From CAZQFV01 sp964592645 (GTDB lineage: Bacteria > Chloroflexota > Chloroflexia > DTKN01): a stretch of DNA of 64,000 nucleotides. The notes beneath the pieces are model-generated. The model was not told the origin of the DNA. It worked only from the letters and a program-made list of their open reading frames with translations, and did not search any database. Location of the stretch: contig CAZQFV010000002.1 of assembly GCA_964592645.1 (NCBI GenBank), forward strand, positions 1-64,000. The letters run 5' to 3'. Both the position numbers and the translations under genes were made by a program. Shown here in pieces: positions 49,653 through 58,042 of the stretch (within the stretch, counting starts at the first letter, position 1; every line of letters starts with the position of its first letter).

Positions 49653-50459
49653 TCAAACGTTCTTGCCGTTTCCTCGCCGCAGCCAGCCTGTCAGGCGGTC
49701 CCACAGCTTGGGTTCTTCCGGCAGGACCAGGGGCACGTTCTCGCCCATCAGCCGGCGGGCGATGCGCAGAAAGGCCTGGCCGGCCGGCGAGCGGTTCTCC
49801 AGGACGATCGGCACGCCCCGGTTCGTCGAGATCAGGATCTGGGGGTCCTCCGGCACGATCCCCAGGAGCGGGATGGCCAGGATTTCGCCCACATCCTCCA
49901 CGCTGAGCATCTCCCCCTTGTGCACCTGGGAGGCGCTCAGGCGGTTGATGACCAGGCGCGGCTCGTTCTTGTCCTCGGCCTCGGTCAGGCCGATGATGCG
50001 GTCGGCGTCGCGCACCGCCGAGACCTCCGGCGTGGTGACGATCACCACCTCGTCGGCCCCGGCGATGGCGTTCTTGAAGCCCTGCTCGATCCCGGCCGGG
50101 CTGTCGATAAAGACAAAGTCAAAATCGGGGCGCAACTGCCGGCAGACCTCGACCATGTCCGAGGGGCTGACCGCCGTCTTGTCCCGCGTCTGGGCCGCCG
50201 GGATCAGGTAGAGGTCCGGCAGGCGCTTGTCCTTGATCATGGCCTGGCGCAGCCGACAGCGCCCCTCGACCACGTCCACCAGGTCGTAGACGATGCGGTT
50301 CTCCAGCCCCATGACGATGTCCAGGTTGCGCAGGCCGATGTCCACATCGATAGCCACGACGCGCTGCCCCAGCATCGCCAGGGCGGTGCTGAGGTTGGCC
50401 GTGGTCGTGGTCTTGCCCACTCCCCCCTTGCCCGACGTGATGGTGACTACTTTCGACAT
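49653..50459 (-). CDS. minD: Septum-site-determining ATPase MinD
   Basis: A 268-residue MinD/ParA-family ATPase. The deviant Walker A is KGGVGKTTTTANL (from residue 11), switch I is DVDIGLRNLD, and FVFIDSPAGIEQGF holds the Walker B region. The C-terminus (LWDRLTGWLRRG) is an amphipathic membrane-targeting helix. AAGGAG precedes the ATG. MinD recruits MinC to the membrane to block FtsZ away from mid-cell. 177 nt separate it from minC; the gap holds a CT-rich repeat. Confidence 0.95.
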   Translation of the reverse strand: MSKVVTITSGKGGVGKTTTTANLSTALAMLGQRVVAIDVDIGLRNLDIVMGLENRIVYDLVDVVEGRCRLRQAMIKDKRLPDLYLIPAAQTRDKTAVSPSDMVEVCRQLRPDFDFVFIDSPAGIEQGFKNAIAGADEVVIVTTPEVSAVRDADRIIGLTEAEDKNEPRLVINRLSASQVHKGEMLSVEDVGEILAIPLLGIVPEDPQILISTNRGVPIVLENRSPAGQAFLRIARRLMGENVPLVLPEEPKLWDRLTGWLRRGNGKNV

Positions 50460-50520
50460 CCTTGCTCTCCTTAGGTCACTGGTCCCAGGCCGTCCTGGCC
50501 CCATCCCGCCGCCTTGCCTG

Positions 50521-50580
50521 CTCGCCGTCTCTTTCCGTTTCCCCGTCTCCCCGTCCCCCTGTCTCCCCGTTCCCCCTCGC
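50521..50580. repeat. CT-rich repeat between minC and minD
   Basis: Tandem pyrimidine units such as CCCCGTCTCCCCGT. The same words occur in the linker of the radical-SAM fusion and, on the other strand, at the start of the deacetylase gene. Confidence 0.6.
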
Positions 50581-50636
50581 CTATCCTATGCCAAGCCCTC
50601 TCCGCAAGGCAATATTTACATTCCGATTACGGCCGG

Positions 50637-51329
50637 CTATCCTCTGCGGAACGCGTCCCAGGGTTCGACGACGATGTGTCCCTCCTCGTCGATGTGCGCG
50701 ACTTCCGGGTTGGGCGAGGGCGGGGCTCCCTCGGGCGCCCGGGCGGCCAGGCTGGCGATGCGCAGTTGGGTGGGCGAGAGGTCCAGGGCGCAGACGATGG
50801 CCCGGTCGTCGCCGATGGCGCCGGCGTGCACAAAGCCGCGCAGCCGGCCCCAGACGACGACATCGCCGCCGGCGATGACCTCGCCGCCGGGGTTGACATC
50901 GCCGATCACCGTGATGGGACCGTGGTGGCGCACCGACTGCCCGGAGCGGATGGTGCGCGTGACAAAGAGCGCCTCGGACGAGGTGGAGGAGCGCTGGGTC
51001 ACGTCGGCCAGGGGCGGCGGCGCCGCGCTCGCCGGGACAAAGCGCAGGCCGGCCTCGCGGATGGTCACGCGGTTCTCCCGGTTGTCCGTGCCCACGGCGC
51101 GCAGCGCCACGCCCCACTCCTCCAGCAGCGTCGCCACCTGGCGCAGCTCCTCCGCGCTGAGCAGGCGGTTGCCCACATCGACCATCAGTTCGGCGCCGCG
51201 GAAAAAGCCCTCGCCCTTCTGTAGCTGCTCCTTCAAGGCGCCGAGCAGTTCGTCCCAGGGCAGGGCCTCGGGCAGAAAGATGCGCAGCCCCTGGCGGTCC
51301 CCTTTGACACGGATGCGGTCCTCCATCAT
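50637..51329 (-). CDS. minC: Septum-site-determining protein MinC
   Basis: A 230-residue FtsZ inhibitor. The N-terminal domain (about 1-95) is weakly conserved. The C-terminal beta-helix has VTRTIRSGQSVRHHGPITV, IGDVNPGGEVIAGGDVVVWG and GRLRGFVHAGAIGDDRAIVC, the clear MinC signature that binds MinD. The start is the first ATG of ATGATG, with GGGAGGAG upstream. It lies 15 nt downstream of the PBP2 gene, so septum placement and elongation genes are translated from one transcript. Confidence 0.94.
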   Translation of the reverse strand: MMEDRIRVKGDRQGLRIFLPEALPWDELLGALKEQLQKGEGFFRGAELMVDVGNRLLSAEELRQVATLLEEWGVALRAVGTDNRENRVTIREAGLRFVPASAAPPPLADVTQRSSTSSEALFVTRTIRSGQSVRHHGPITVIGDVNPGGEVIAGGDVVVWGRLRGFVHAGAIGDDRAIVCALDLSPTQLRIASLAARAPEGAPPSPNPEVAHIDEEGHIVVEPWDAFRRG

Positions 51330-51344
51330 GGCTCCTCCCATCGG

Positions 51345-53486
51345 TCAGGGCGAGGCGTCGGCCCCCCCCGTGGCCGGCCGGGTAAAGTAATAGTTCAGGA
51401 TATCGGTGGCGATCGGCACCGATACGGTGGAGGCGTTGCCCCCGCCCTCCACCATCACCACCAGCGCGATCTGCGGATCGTCGTAGGGGGCAAAGGCCAC
51501 GAACCAGGAGTGAGTCTGGCGGTCTCCGGGTTTCAGGAACGGGCCGTACTCCGCCGACCCCGTCTTCCCGGCGATGGGCACGACGGCGTTGTCCCGGGCG
51601 TAGTAGTTGGGGCCCTCGGCGCACGACTTGCGCAGCCCCTGGCGGATCACCGCCAGGTACTGCGGGTCGACGGGCAGTTGCTGCTCGACGATCGGGGTGA
51701 ACTCCTGTACGGCCTGGCCTTGGCTGTCGAGCACGCGCAGCAGCAGTTGCGGCCGGTAGCGGGTGCCGCCGTTGGCCACGGCGGCGATGGCCCCCAGGGC
51801 CTGCAGGGGAGTGGCCAGGATGTTGCCCTGGCCGATGCCCATGTTGTATAGGTCGCCCTGCACCCAGACCTCGCCCAGCGTCTCCTCCTTCCAATGCGGC
51901 GTCGGGATCAGGCCGTCGGATTCGCCGGGGAACCCCAGGTGCGTGGGCTCGCCGTAGCCGTAGGCGTGGGCGTAGCGCGCCAGGCGCTCGATCCCCAGCC
52001 CGTCCTCGAACTTGGCCTCTGGAGTCCCCCCGGCCACCGTGAAGAAAAAGACATTGCAGGAGACCTGCAGCGCCGTGACCACGTTGATGCGCCCGTGGCC
52101 CCAGCGGTTCCAGCAGGGAAAGACCTGGGGGGGCAGGGAGGGGTCGTAGCGGTTGGGGACCAGGATGGCGCCGCGGTCCCAGATGAGCGATTGCGGGGTG
52201 ATGACGCCCTCCTGCAGGCCGGCCCCGGCCACCACCAGCTTAAAGGTCGAGCCGACGGGATATGCGCCGCTGATCGCCCGGTTGAGCAGCGGGTTCTGGG
52301 GATTCTCGATCAGCGACCGGAACTGTTCCTCCGTCATCCCCTGCACGAACGGGTTGTTGTCATAAGTTGGCAGGCTGACCATGGCCAGGATCTGGCCGTT
52401 GCGCGGGTCCATGGCCACGGCCACCCCGCTGTAGATCGGCCGGTAGTAGCTGCGCCGATTGGCGTTGGCCGTAAGGATGCCCTGCTGGAGGATCTGGGCG
52501 GCGTTCTCTTGCAGGTCGGTGTCCAGCGTCAACACGATGTCGTGGCCGGGGATGGCCTCCTGGAGGGAGCGGGGGGCGCCCACAGGGTGGCCGGAGGCAT
52601 CGACCTGGATCTCGGCCAACCCCAGTTGCCCGCGCAGGATCTCCTCGTAGGCGGCCTCCGCGCCCACCTTGCCGATGCGGTCGCTCTCCAGGTAGCGCAC
52701 GGGCTGGCCGCTGCGCGGGTCGGGATTGTTCGCTTTTAGCTCCGCGGCATTGATGCGCCCGATGTAGCCGACGACATGCGCCGTGACCTTGCCGGTCGGA
52801 TAGCGGCGCAGGGGCTCGGTTTGCACCAGGATGCCGGGAAAGTCCAGGCGGCGCTCTTCCAGGAAGAGGGCCGTGTCGCGGGGGATGTTGTCGGCCAGCG
52901 GCACGGGCAGGTAGAGGGGGCCGGCGTTGCGGATAAGGGCAGCCTGTAGGTCGTTTGTGTAGCGGATGCCCTCTGTGGAGGAGATCGTTTCCCGCAGCCA
53001 CACGGTGGCGGCCTCGTCCGGCCGGACGGTCAGGCTGAAGGGTTCCTGCCTCTGCATATACGCGGCCAGCTCTGCCCAGGTCCGTCCTTGTTCCTCGGCC
53101 AGCCAATGGAGCACGGCGCGGCCGGCCACGCCGTCGAGGCGCTGCGGGTCGATCTCCACCGACCCGCCGCAGGCCAGGAGCGTGCATAGCTGATCGAACA
53201 TGCGCGTCCGCGCGACCGGGTCCTGGGGCAGGTCGTCGACCATGGCCACGACGGAGAAGGAGGGCACGTTGTCGGCCAGCAGCAGGCCGTTGCGATCAAA
53301 GATGCGCCCCCGCAAGGGGGAGAGGGGGATGATGCGCTGATAGTTGCCTTCCGCTTCCTGGCGAAAGCGGGCCCCCTCGACAATCTGCAGGTACCACAGG
53401 CGGGCCCCGAGCAGGACAAAGACCGTCGCCACCACCAGGCGGGTGATGGTCAGGCGGAGGAAGAACCCCTGCTTCTTGGACAGCAC
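51345..53486 (-). CDS. mrdA: Penicillin-binding protein 2 (elongation transpeptidase)
   Basis: A 713-residue class B PBP. One N-terminal membrane helix (LVVATVFVLLGARLWYLQIV) is followed by the dimerisation domain with RGRIFDRNGLLLADN and the transpeptidase with the active serine in GSTFKLVV (about Ser413), SCN in QVSCNVFF, and KTG in AGKTGSAEYG. It crosslinks peptidoglycan during rod elongation. Start is a GTG with GAGGAG upstream; no ATG fits. It follows mreD by 11 nt. Its usual partner rodA is not in the window. Confidence 0.94.
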   Translation of the reverse strand: MLSKKQGFFLRLTITRLVVATVFVLLGARLWYLQIVEGARFRQEAEGNYQRIIPLSPLRGRIFDRNGLLLADNVPSFSVVAMVDDLPQDPVARTRMFDQLCTLLACGGSVEIDPQRLDGVAGRAVLHWLAEEQGRTWAELAAYMQRQEPFSLTVRPDEAATVWLRETISSTEGIRYTNDLQAALIRNAGPLYLPVPLADNIPRDTALFLEERRLDFPGILVQTEPLRRYPTGKVTAHVVGYIGRINAAELKANNPDPRSGQPVRYLESDRIGKVGAEAAYEEILRGQLGLAEIQVDASGHPVGAPRSLQEAIPGHDIVLTLDTDLQENAAQILQQGILTANANRRSYYRPIYSGVAVAMDPRNGQILAMVSLPTYDNNPFVQGMTEEQFRSLIENPQNPLLNRAISGAYPVGSTFKLVVAGAGLQEGVITPQSLIWDRGAILVPNRYDPSLPPQVFPCWNRWGHGRINVVTALQVSCNVFFFTVAGGTPEAKFEDGLGIERLARYAHAYGYGEPTHLGFPGESDGLIPTPHWKEETLGEVWVQGDLYNMGIGQGNILATPLQALGAIAAVANGGTRYRPQLLLRVLDSQGQAVQEFTPIVEQQLPVDPQYLAVIRQGLRKSCAEGPNYYARDNAVVPIAGKTGSAEYGPFLKPGDRQTHSWFVAFAPYDDPQIALVVMVEGGGNASTVSVPIATDILNYYFTRPATGGADASP

Positions 53487-53497
53487 CGCAGTCTCCT

Positions 53498-53995
53498 CTA
53501 GGCGATCGTCAGGCGGCGGTGCAGCCGCCGGTCCAGGCGGTCCAGGACCCAGTAGACCAGCGAGATCAGCGCGGCCTCGAACAGGGCCATCGGCAGCGCC
53601 ATGCGCCAGAGCATACCGGCCCATGCCACTTTCTGCCCCAGGAGCGCTGAGAGGGCCAGCAGCAGCGCATTGTAGAGCAGTGTGGCCAGGAAAGCCCCGC
53701 CGATCGGGTAGAGCGGGTTGCCGCGGTAGAAGGGCGCCCCCAGCCAGCCGACCGGGATGATTGTCAGCAGCAGCAGCAGCGCATGGCTGCCCAGGGGCAG
53801 CGTCGAGAAGATGTCCAGGGCCAGGCCGCCGACAAAGGCGCCGGCTGCCCCCTCGCGTGTCCCGCGCACCATGGTCCAGGCCAGCACGAGCAGCAGCACC
53901 AGGTCGGGGCGGATGCCCAGGCCGGGGATGGCCGGGACGATCGTCGTCTGCAGCAGGGCCAGGAGGACCAACAGCGGCGCGATGGCGTAGAACAT
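53498..53995 (-). CDS. mreD: Rod shape-determining protein MreD
   Basis: A 165-residue membrane protein with five or six hydrophobic segments. GIRPDLVLLLVLAWTMVRG and GAAGAFVGGLALDIFSTLPL are the recognisable MreD stretches. It links the MreBC scaffold to the elongation machinery. It starts 3 nt after mreC and is followed by the PBP2 gene. Family members are poorly conserved; position between mreC and PBP2 makes the call firm. Confidence 0.92.
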   Translation of the reverse strand: MFYAIAPLLVLLALLQTTIVPAIPGLGIRPDLVLLLVLAWTMVRGTREGAAGAFVGGLALDIFSTLPLGSHALLLLLTIIPVGWLGAPFYRGNPLYPIGGAFLATLLYNALLLALSALLGQKVAWAGMLWRMALPMALFEAALISLVYWVLDRLDRRLHRRLTIA

Positions 53996-53998
53996 CGG

Positions 53999-54832
53999 CT
54001 ACCTCGTTCCCAGGACGATCATGACCCGTTCCAGGTGGTCCAGGTCGACCGCCGGCAGCAGTTCGGCCTGCTGGTGCATGTCGGCGGCGATCTCCAGGCG
54101 CAGCACCCGGCCGATGGGGATGCCGCGGGGGAAGGCGGTGGCCTCGAACGGCGCCATCTCCAGCCCTGCCGTGACCACCCAATCGCCCTCGTTGACGGCA
54201 TCGCCCTGGGGAATATAGCGCATCAGCAGGCGCGAGCCGGCCTGCCAGCGCCCTTCAACGATCCCCGTGGGGCGGTCGTCGTTCTGGATCACCGCGCTGA
54301 CGGAGCTGCCGATGTCGGTGATCAGCAGGACGTCGGCCGAGTTGGGATAGACCCGGATGATGCGCCCCACCAGGCCGGCCGCGCTGATCACCGGCATGCC
54401 GATGCTCACGGTGGCCGTGAAGGTTGCCGGCTCGATCCAGCCGATGCGCAGCACCTGCTGCGTGCTGCTGGGGTCGCGGCCGATCACGTCGGCATCGAGC
54501 AGGAGCAGATCGGGGAACCGTTCGTGCAGCCCCAGCAACTGGCGCAGCTCCTGGTACTCCCGCTCGATCTCCCGGTAGCGGACCTCCCGCGCCCGGAGCT
54601 CCTCCACCAGGTCGCGCAGTTGGCGGTTTTCCTCCTGCAGCCGGCCGGCCTCGCGCCAGCGCTCCCAGAAGGAGCCGACCCCCGGCGCCTCGGTGCTCAC
54701 GCCGCGCTGCAGCGGGGTCAGGAGCCAGGTGAGCGCGCCCTTGATCAGGCCTGCGCCCGTGACCATGTCGGCCACGAACAGGATCAGGCTGACGGCCAGC
54801 AGCACCAGGATGACGACGCCTGTTTTGCGCAT
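53999..54832 (-). CDS. mreC: Rod shape-determining protein MreC
   Basis: A 277-residue protein. An N-terminal membrane helix (VVILVLLAVSLILFVADMVTG) is followed by a coiled coil (about 60-100; EENRQLRDLVEELRAREVR) and the periplasmic beta-domain with DVIGRDPSS, GMPVISAAGLVGRI and VTAGLEMAPFEATAFPRGIP. MreC bridges cytoplasmic MreB to PBP2. It lies 85 nt downstream of mreB and 3 nt before mreD. Confidence 0.94.
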   Translation of the reverse strand: MRKTGVVILVLLAVSLILFVADMVTGAGLIKGALTWLLTPLQRGVSTEAPGVGSFWERWREAGRLQEENRQLRDLVEELRAREVRYREIEREYQELRQLLGLHERFPDLLLLDADVIGRDPSSTQQVLRIGWIEPATFTATVSIGMPVISAAGLVGRIIRVYPNSADVLLITDIGSSVSAVIQNDDRPTGIVEGRWQAGSRLLMRYIPQGDAVNEGDWVVTAGLEMAPFEATAFPRGIPIGRVLRLEIAADMHQQAELLPAVDLDHLERVMIVLGTR

Positions 54833-54917
54833 GGGAGAACTTCATCTCCACGCGGGAGAAGGTGTAACGCGCAACGTGATACGAATAAAACGGCGCGCCC
54901 GGGGCTGGCGCCGGCGC

Positions 54918-55994
54918 TCAGGCCGGTACCGGCACCGGCCGGACCTTTTGGCTGGCCAGGATGATGCTGCGGTACCGCTCAAAGTTCTCGACGATGGCTC
55001 CGCATCCCCGGGCCACGCATGTCATGGGGTCGTCGGCGATGCGCACCTTGATCTTGGTCTCGTGGGCCAGGCGCCGGTCCAACCCCAGGAGCAGCGCGCC
55101 GCCGCCGGCCAGGACGATGCCGTGCTCCATGATGTCGGCCAGGAGCTCCGGCGGCGTCTCCTCGATGGCGGCGCGGATCTCCTCGACGATGCGGTTCACC
55201 GGGCCGGCGATGCCTTCGCGCAGCTCTACGCTGCTGATTTCCACTTCCTTGGGCAGGCCGGTCAGTAGGTCACGGCCGCGCAGCGTCACCCGGCGCTCTT
55301 CATCCAGGGGAAAGGCCGAACCGGCCAGGATCTTGGCCCGTTCGGCCATACGCTCGCCGATCAGCAGGTTGAAGGCCGAACGGGCAAAGGCGATCGTGGC
55401 CTCGTCGACCTCGTCGCCGGCGGTGCGTATGGAGCGGGAGACGACGATGCCGCCCAAGGAGATGATGGCCACCTCGGTGGTGCCGCCGCCGATATCCACG
55501 ATCAGGCTGCCGGTGGGTTCGGACACGGGCAGGCCGGCCCCGATGGCCGCGGCCATCGGCTCTTCGATGGTGTAGGCTTCGCGGGCCCCGGCGTTGATCG
55601 CGGCGTCCTTGGCCGCGCGCCGTTCCACCTCGGTCACGCCGCTGGGCACGCCGACGACGACACGGGGACTGGGGCGCAGCAGCAGGCCGCGGGTGCGCTC
55701 GTGTGCCCGGCGGATAAAGTAGTGCAACATGCGCTCGACGACGTCGAAATCGGCGATGACCCCGTCTTTGAGCGGGCGGATGGCGACGATATTGGCCGGC
55801 GTCTTGCCGACCATAGCCTTGGCCGTTTCGCCGACCGCCAGGACGGACTTGCTCTTGCGTTCGATGGCCACTACCGAGGGCTCGCCGATGACGATGCCCC
55901 GGCCGCGCACATATACCAGCGTCGTGGCGGTCCCCAGGTCGATCCCCAGGTCGCGGCTGAACAGGCCCATGAAGGCCGAGATTGGGTTCGGCAT
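54918..55994 (-). CDS. mreB: Rod shape-determining actin homologue MreB
   Basis: A 358-residue actin-like protein. Phosphate 1 is DLGIDLGTATTLVYVRG, phosphate 2 is VDIGGGTTEVAIISLGG, and the adenosine motif is IVLAGGGALLLGLDRRL. The N-terminal MPNPISAFMGLFSR resembles an amphipathic membrane anchor. It is the first gene of the mreBCD-PBP2-minCDE block and has two promoter-like elements. Rod cell shape is therefore predicted. Confidence 0.97.
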   Translation of the reverse strand: MPNPISAFMGLFSRDLGIDLGTATTLVYVRGRGIVIGEPSVVAIERKSKSVLAVGETAKAMVGKTPANIVAIRPLKDGVIADFDVVERMLHYFIRRAHERTRGLLLRPSPRVVVGVPSGVTEVERRAAKDAAINAGAREAYTIEEPMAAAIGAGLPVSEPTGSLIVDIGGGTTEVAIISLGGIVVSRSIRTAGDEVDEATIAFARSAFNLLIGERMAERAKILAGSAFPLDEERRVTLRGRDLLTGLPKEVEISSVELREGIAGPVNRIVEEIRAAIEETPPELLADIMEHGIVLAGGGALLLGLDRRLAHETKIKVRIADDPMTCVARGCGAIVENFERYRSIILASQKVRPVPVPA

Positions 55995-56029
55995 ACCGGC
56001 GCTCCTTGTCGGTGACCGTTGTCAGGCGT

Positions 56030-56057
56030 ATTATAGCACAGACGGTCTGGGATGCAA
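56030..56057 (-). promoter_or_regulatory. mreB proximal promoter
   Basis: Minus-strand TTGCAT (56057-56052), 16 bp, TATAAT (56035-56030) with extended TGC, 36 bp before the mreB ATG. Confidence 0.75.
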
Positions 56058-56068
56058 CGTGCATGCGC

Positions 56069-56097
56069 ATTGTACTATAACCTGGGCTGCGACGCAA
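56069..56097 (-). promoter_or_regulatory. mreB distal promoter
   Basis: Minus-strand TTGCGT (56097-56092), 17 bp, TACAAT (56074-56069). Its -35 is only 2 bp from the -35 of the divergent yebC promoter, so the two cannot easily be occupied together. Confidence 0.7.
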
Positions 56098-56099
56098 AC

Positions 56100-56128
56100 T
56101 TGCCAAAAATGGCAAAGGCGATTATAAT
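56100..56128 (+). promoter_or_regulatory. Promoter of yebC
   Basis: Plus-strand TTGCCA (56100-56105), 17 bp, TATAAT (56123-56128). The leader is about 105 nt. Confidence 0.75.
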
Positions 56129-56237
56129 GAAAGTCAGCGCTCCGCGGAGCAGGGCCGCCGCGGAGGGTGCGGATCAGCAGCTATTCGCGAGCTTTGCTCG
56201 GCTGGGGCTGGCGGTTGTCAAAGGAGGCACTTTTCCG

Positions 56238-57011
56238 ATGTCTGGGCATTCCAAGTGGGCGCAGATCAAGCGCAAGAAGGGAGTGGCGGACGTCCGTCGG
56301 GGGCAGATGTTCACCAAGCTCGGCCGCGAGATCATCGTGGCCGTGCGCGAAGGGGGCCCCGATCCGGAGGGCAACTTCCGGTTGCGCGTGGCAATCGAGC
56401 GGGCCCGCCGCGAGGGCATGCCGTTGGACAACATCCAACGGGCCATCGACCGGGCGGCGGGGCGCGGCGGCGAGGCGGCGGTGGAGGAGGTTGTCTACGA
56501 AGGATATGCGCCGAACGGCGTGGCGCTGGTGGTGCTGGCGACCACCGACAACCGCAACCGCTGCGTGGCCGAGGTGCGCAACGTGCTCACCCGGGGTGGG
56601 GGGACGCTGGGGGAGACGGGTAGCGTCTCCTGGCTGTTCGATATCAAGGGATACCTGGCCGTGGACATCCCCGGCGAGGAAGAGGAGGAAAGGGAGGCCA
56701 AGGGCGAGGAGCTGGCGCTGCAGATCATGGATGTGGAGGGGGTGGAGGATGTGCGCGTCAGCGGAGATACGGTGGATGTCTACACCGACATGTCCAACCT
56801 GGGGCGCGTGCGCGGCCGGCTGACGGAGATGGGGTTGGGCGTCTCCACCGCCGAGCGCACCTACCTGCCCAAGAGCACGATCACGCTGGATGTGAAGGAA
56901 TCTCTCCAGGTGCTGCGGCTCATCGACCGCCTGGAGGAGCTGGACGACGTGCAGAAGACTTTCTCCAACCTGGAGATCACCGACGAGGTCGCCGCGGCCT
57001 ACGAGGAGTGA
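56238..57011 (+). CDS. yebC: YebC/PmpR-family protein
   Basis: A 257-residue YebC/PmpR protein. The hallmark start SGHSKWAQIKRKKGVADVRR is followed by the three-domain family pattern: GNFRLRVAIERARREGMP, YEGYAPNGVALVVLATTDN, and a third part with TEMGLGVSTAERTYLP. The family was annotated as transcriptional regulators; recent work links several members to translation of polyproline stretches. The start has GGAGG about 11 nt upstream, slightly far. A longer in-frame ORF begins at 56052 but lies across the promoter region. ruvC follows after 152 nt, as in many bacteria. Confidence 0.94.
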   Translation: MSGHSKWAQIKRKKGVADVRRGQMFTKLGREIIVAVREGGPDPEGNFRLRVAIERARREGMPLDNIQRAIDRAAGRGGEAAVEEVVYEGYAPNGVALVVLATTDNRNRCVAEVRNVLTRGGGTLGETGSVSWLFDIKGYLAVDIPGEEEEEREAKGEELALQIMDVEGVEDVRVSGDTVDVYTDMSNLGRVRGRLTEMGLGVSTAERTYLPKSTITLDVKESLQVLRLIDRLEELDDVQKTFSNLEITDEVAAAYEE

Positions 57012-57163
57012 CCCGGATTTCGGACCGGATACAGGGAGGGGGCCTGGAGAGGGGAGGGTATTTGTTGTCGGTTTCCTATGGGGTAGGCATTCGTTCATAA
57101 CGGATGAGCGTTCCAAGGGCGGCCCATGTTGGCCGCCCTGCGAGTCTGGCGAGGAGGAGGCCC

Positions 57164-57670
57164 ATGCGCGTCCTGGGGGTCGATCCGGGGACGGCCCGCA
57201 TGGGGTGGGGGGTGGTGGAAGGAGAGGAAGCGCCGCGCCTGGTCGCCTACGGCACGTTGACGACCCCGGCCGGCCGGCCCCTGGCCGAGCGCCTGCATGC
57301 CCTCTACCGGGACCTGCAGGCGGTCATCGCCCAGCACCGCCCGGACACCGCCGCTCTGGAGGAACTCTTCTTTGCCCGCAATGCCCGCACGGCCCTGGCC
57401 GTGGGCCAGGCCCGTGGCGCTGCCCTGGTGTCCCTGGCCGCGGCCGGCCTCCCGGTCTATGAGTACTCTCCCCTGGAAGTCAAAATGGCCGTCACCGGCT
57501 ATGGCGGCGCGGAAAAGGCCCAGGTGCAGGAGATGGTCCGCGCCCTGCTGTCCCTTCCGGCCGTCCCGCGTCCCGACGATGCCGCCGATGCCCTGGCCGT
57601 GGCCATCTGCCACCTGCACTCGGCGCGCCTGCAGAACCTGCTTGCCCGGGCCGCGGAGCAAGACCCGTGA
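57164..57670 (+). CDS. ruvC: Holliday junction resolvase RuvC
   Basis: A 168-residue endonuclease that cuts Holliday junctions. The RNase H-like fold has the first catalytic Asp in LGVDPGTARMGWGVV, the Glu in ALEELFFARNARTAL, and the final acidic pair in PRPDDAADALAVAICH. GAGGAGG precedes the ATG. ruvA and ruvB are not adjacent. Together with lexA and dprA it belongs to the DNA-repair complement of the window. Confidence 0.95.
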   Translation: MRVLGVDPGTARMGWGVVEGEEAPRLVAYGTLTTPAGRPLAERLHALYRDLQAVIAQHRPDTAALEELFFARNARTALAVGQARGAALVSLAAAGLPVYEYSPLEVKMAVTGYGGAEKAQVQEMVRALLSLPAVPRPDDAADALAVAICHLHSARLQNLLARAAEQDP

Positions 57671-57703
57671 TCCCCGGTCCCGGCGAATGATACGAGAGGA
57701 GTT

Positions 57704-58030
57704 TTACTCTCCGTTCCAGGTTGGTCCCGTCCACCGATAGGTCCGCAGGTCGATCCGCCCTTCCCGATCGAAGGCCATCCCCTCTGCCTCCAGCAGCGCC
57801 CGCTGCCGGGCCACCTCGTCCGGCGGCCGGCCGTGCGCGCTGATGCGCCCTCCCGCATTGATCACCCGGTGCCAGGGGACGCCCTCCGGGGAACCCCGCA
57901 TGGCCCACCCCACGGTGCGCGCCCCCTGGGGATTGCCCAGGTACACGGCGATCTGACCATAGGTGACCACGCGCCCGCGGGGGATCTGGCGAACTAGCCG
58001 GTAGACCTCTGCGAAGAAGGAACCGTCCAT
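57704..58030 (-). CDS. Alkyltransferase-like (ATL) DNA-lesion binding protein
   Basis: A 108-residue protein of the MGMT fold. The active site reads VPWHRVINAGG (Trp53) where methyltransferases have PCHR, so it cannot transfer the alkyl group and must be an ATL protein that flags O6-alkylguanine for nucleotide excision repair. Other conserved stretches are IPRGRVVTYGQIA, GARTVGWAMRGSP and AEGMAFDREGRIDL. It faces ruvC (33 nt apart) and is followed by sugar-nucleotide genes. Confidence 0.92.
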   Translation of the reverse strand: MDGSFFAEVYRLVRQIPRGRVVTYGQIAVYLGNPQGARTVGWAMRGSPEGVPWHRVINAGGRISAHGRPPDEVARQRALLEAEGMAFDREGRIDLRTYRWTGPTWNGE

Positions 58031-58042
58031 TACAGTCCACTC

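Noticed and set aside
56052..56237. N-terminal extension of YebC
   Set aside because: The upstream frame covers the promoter, has no ribosome site, and the family begins at MSGHSKW.
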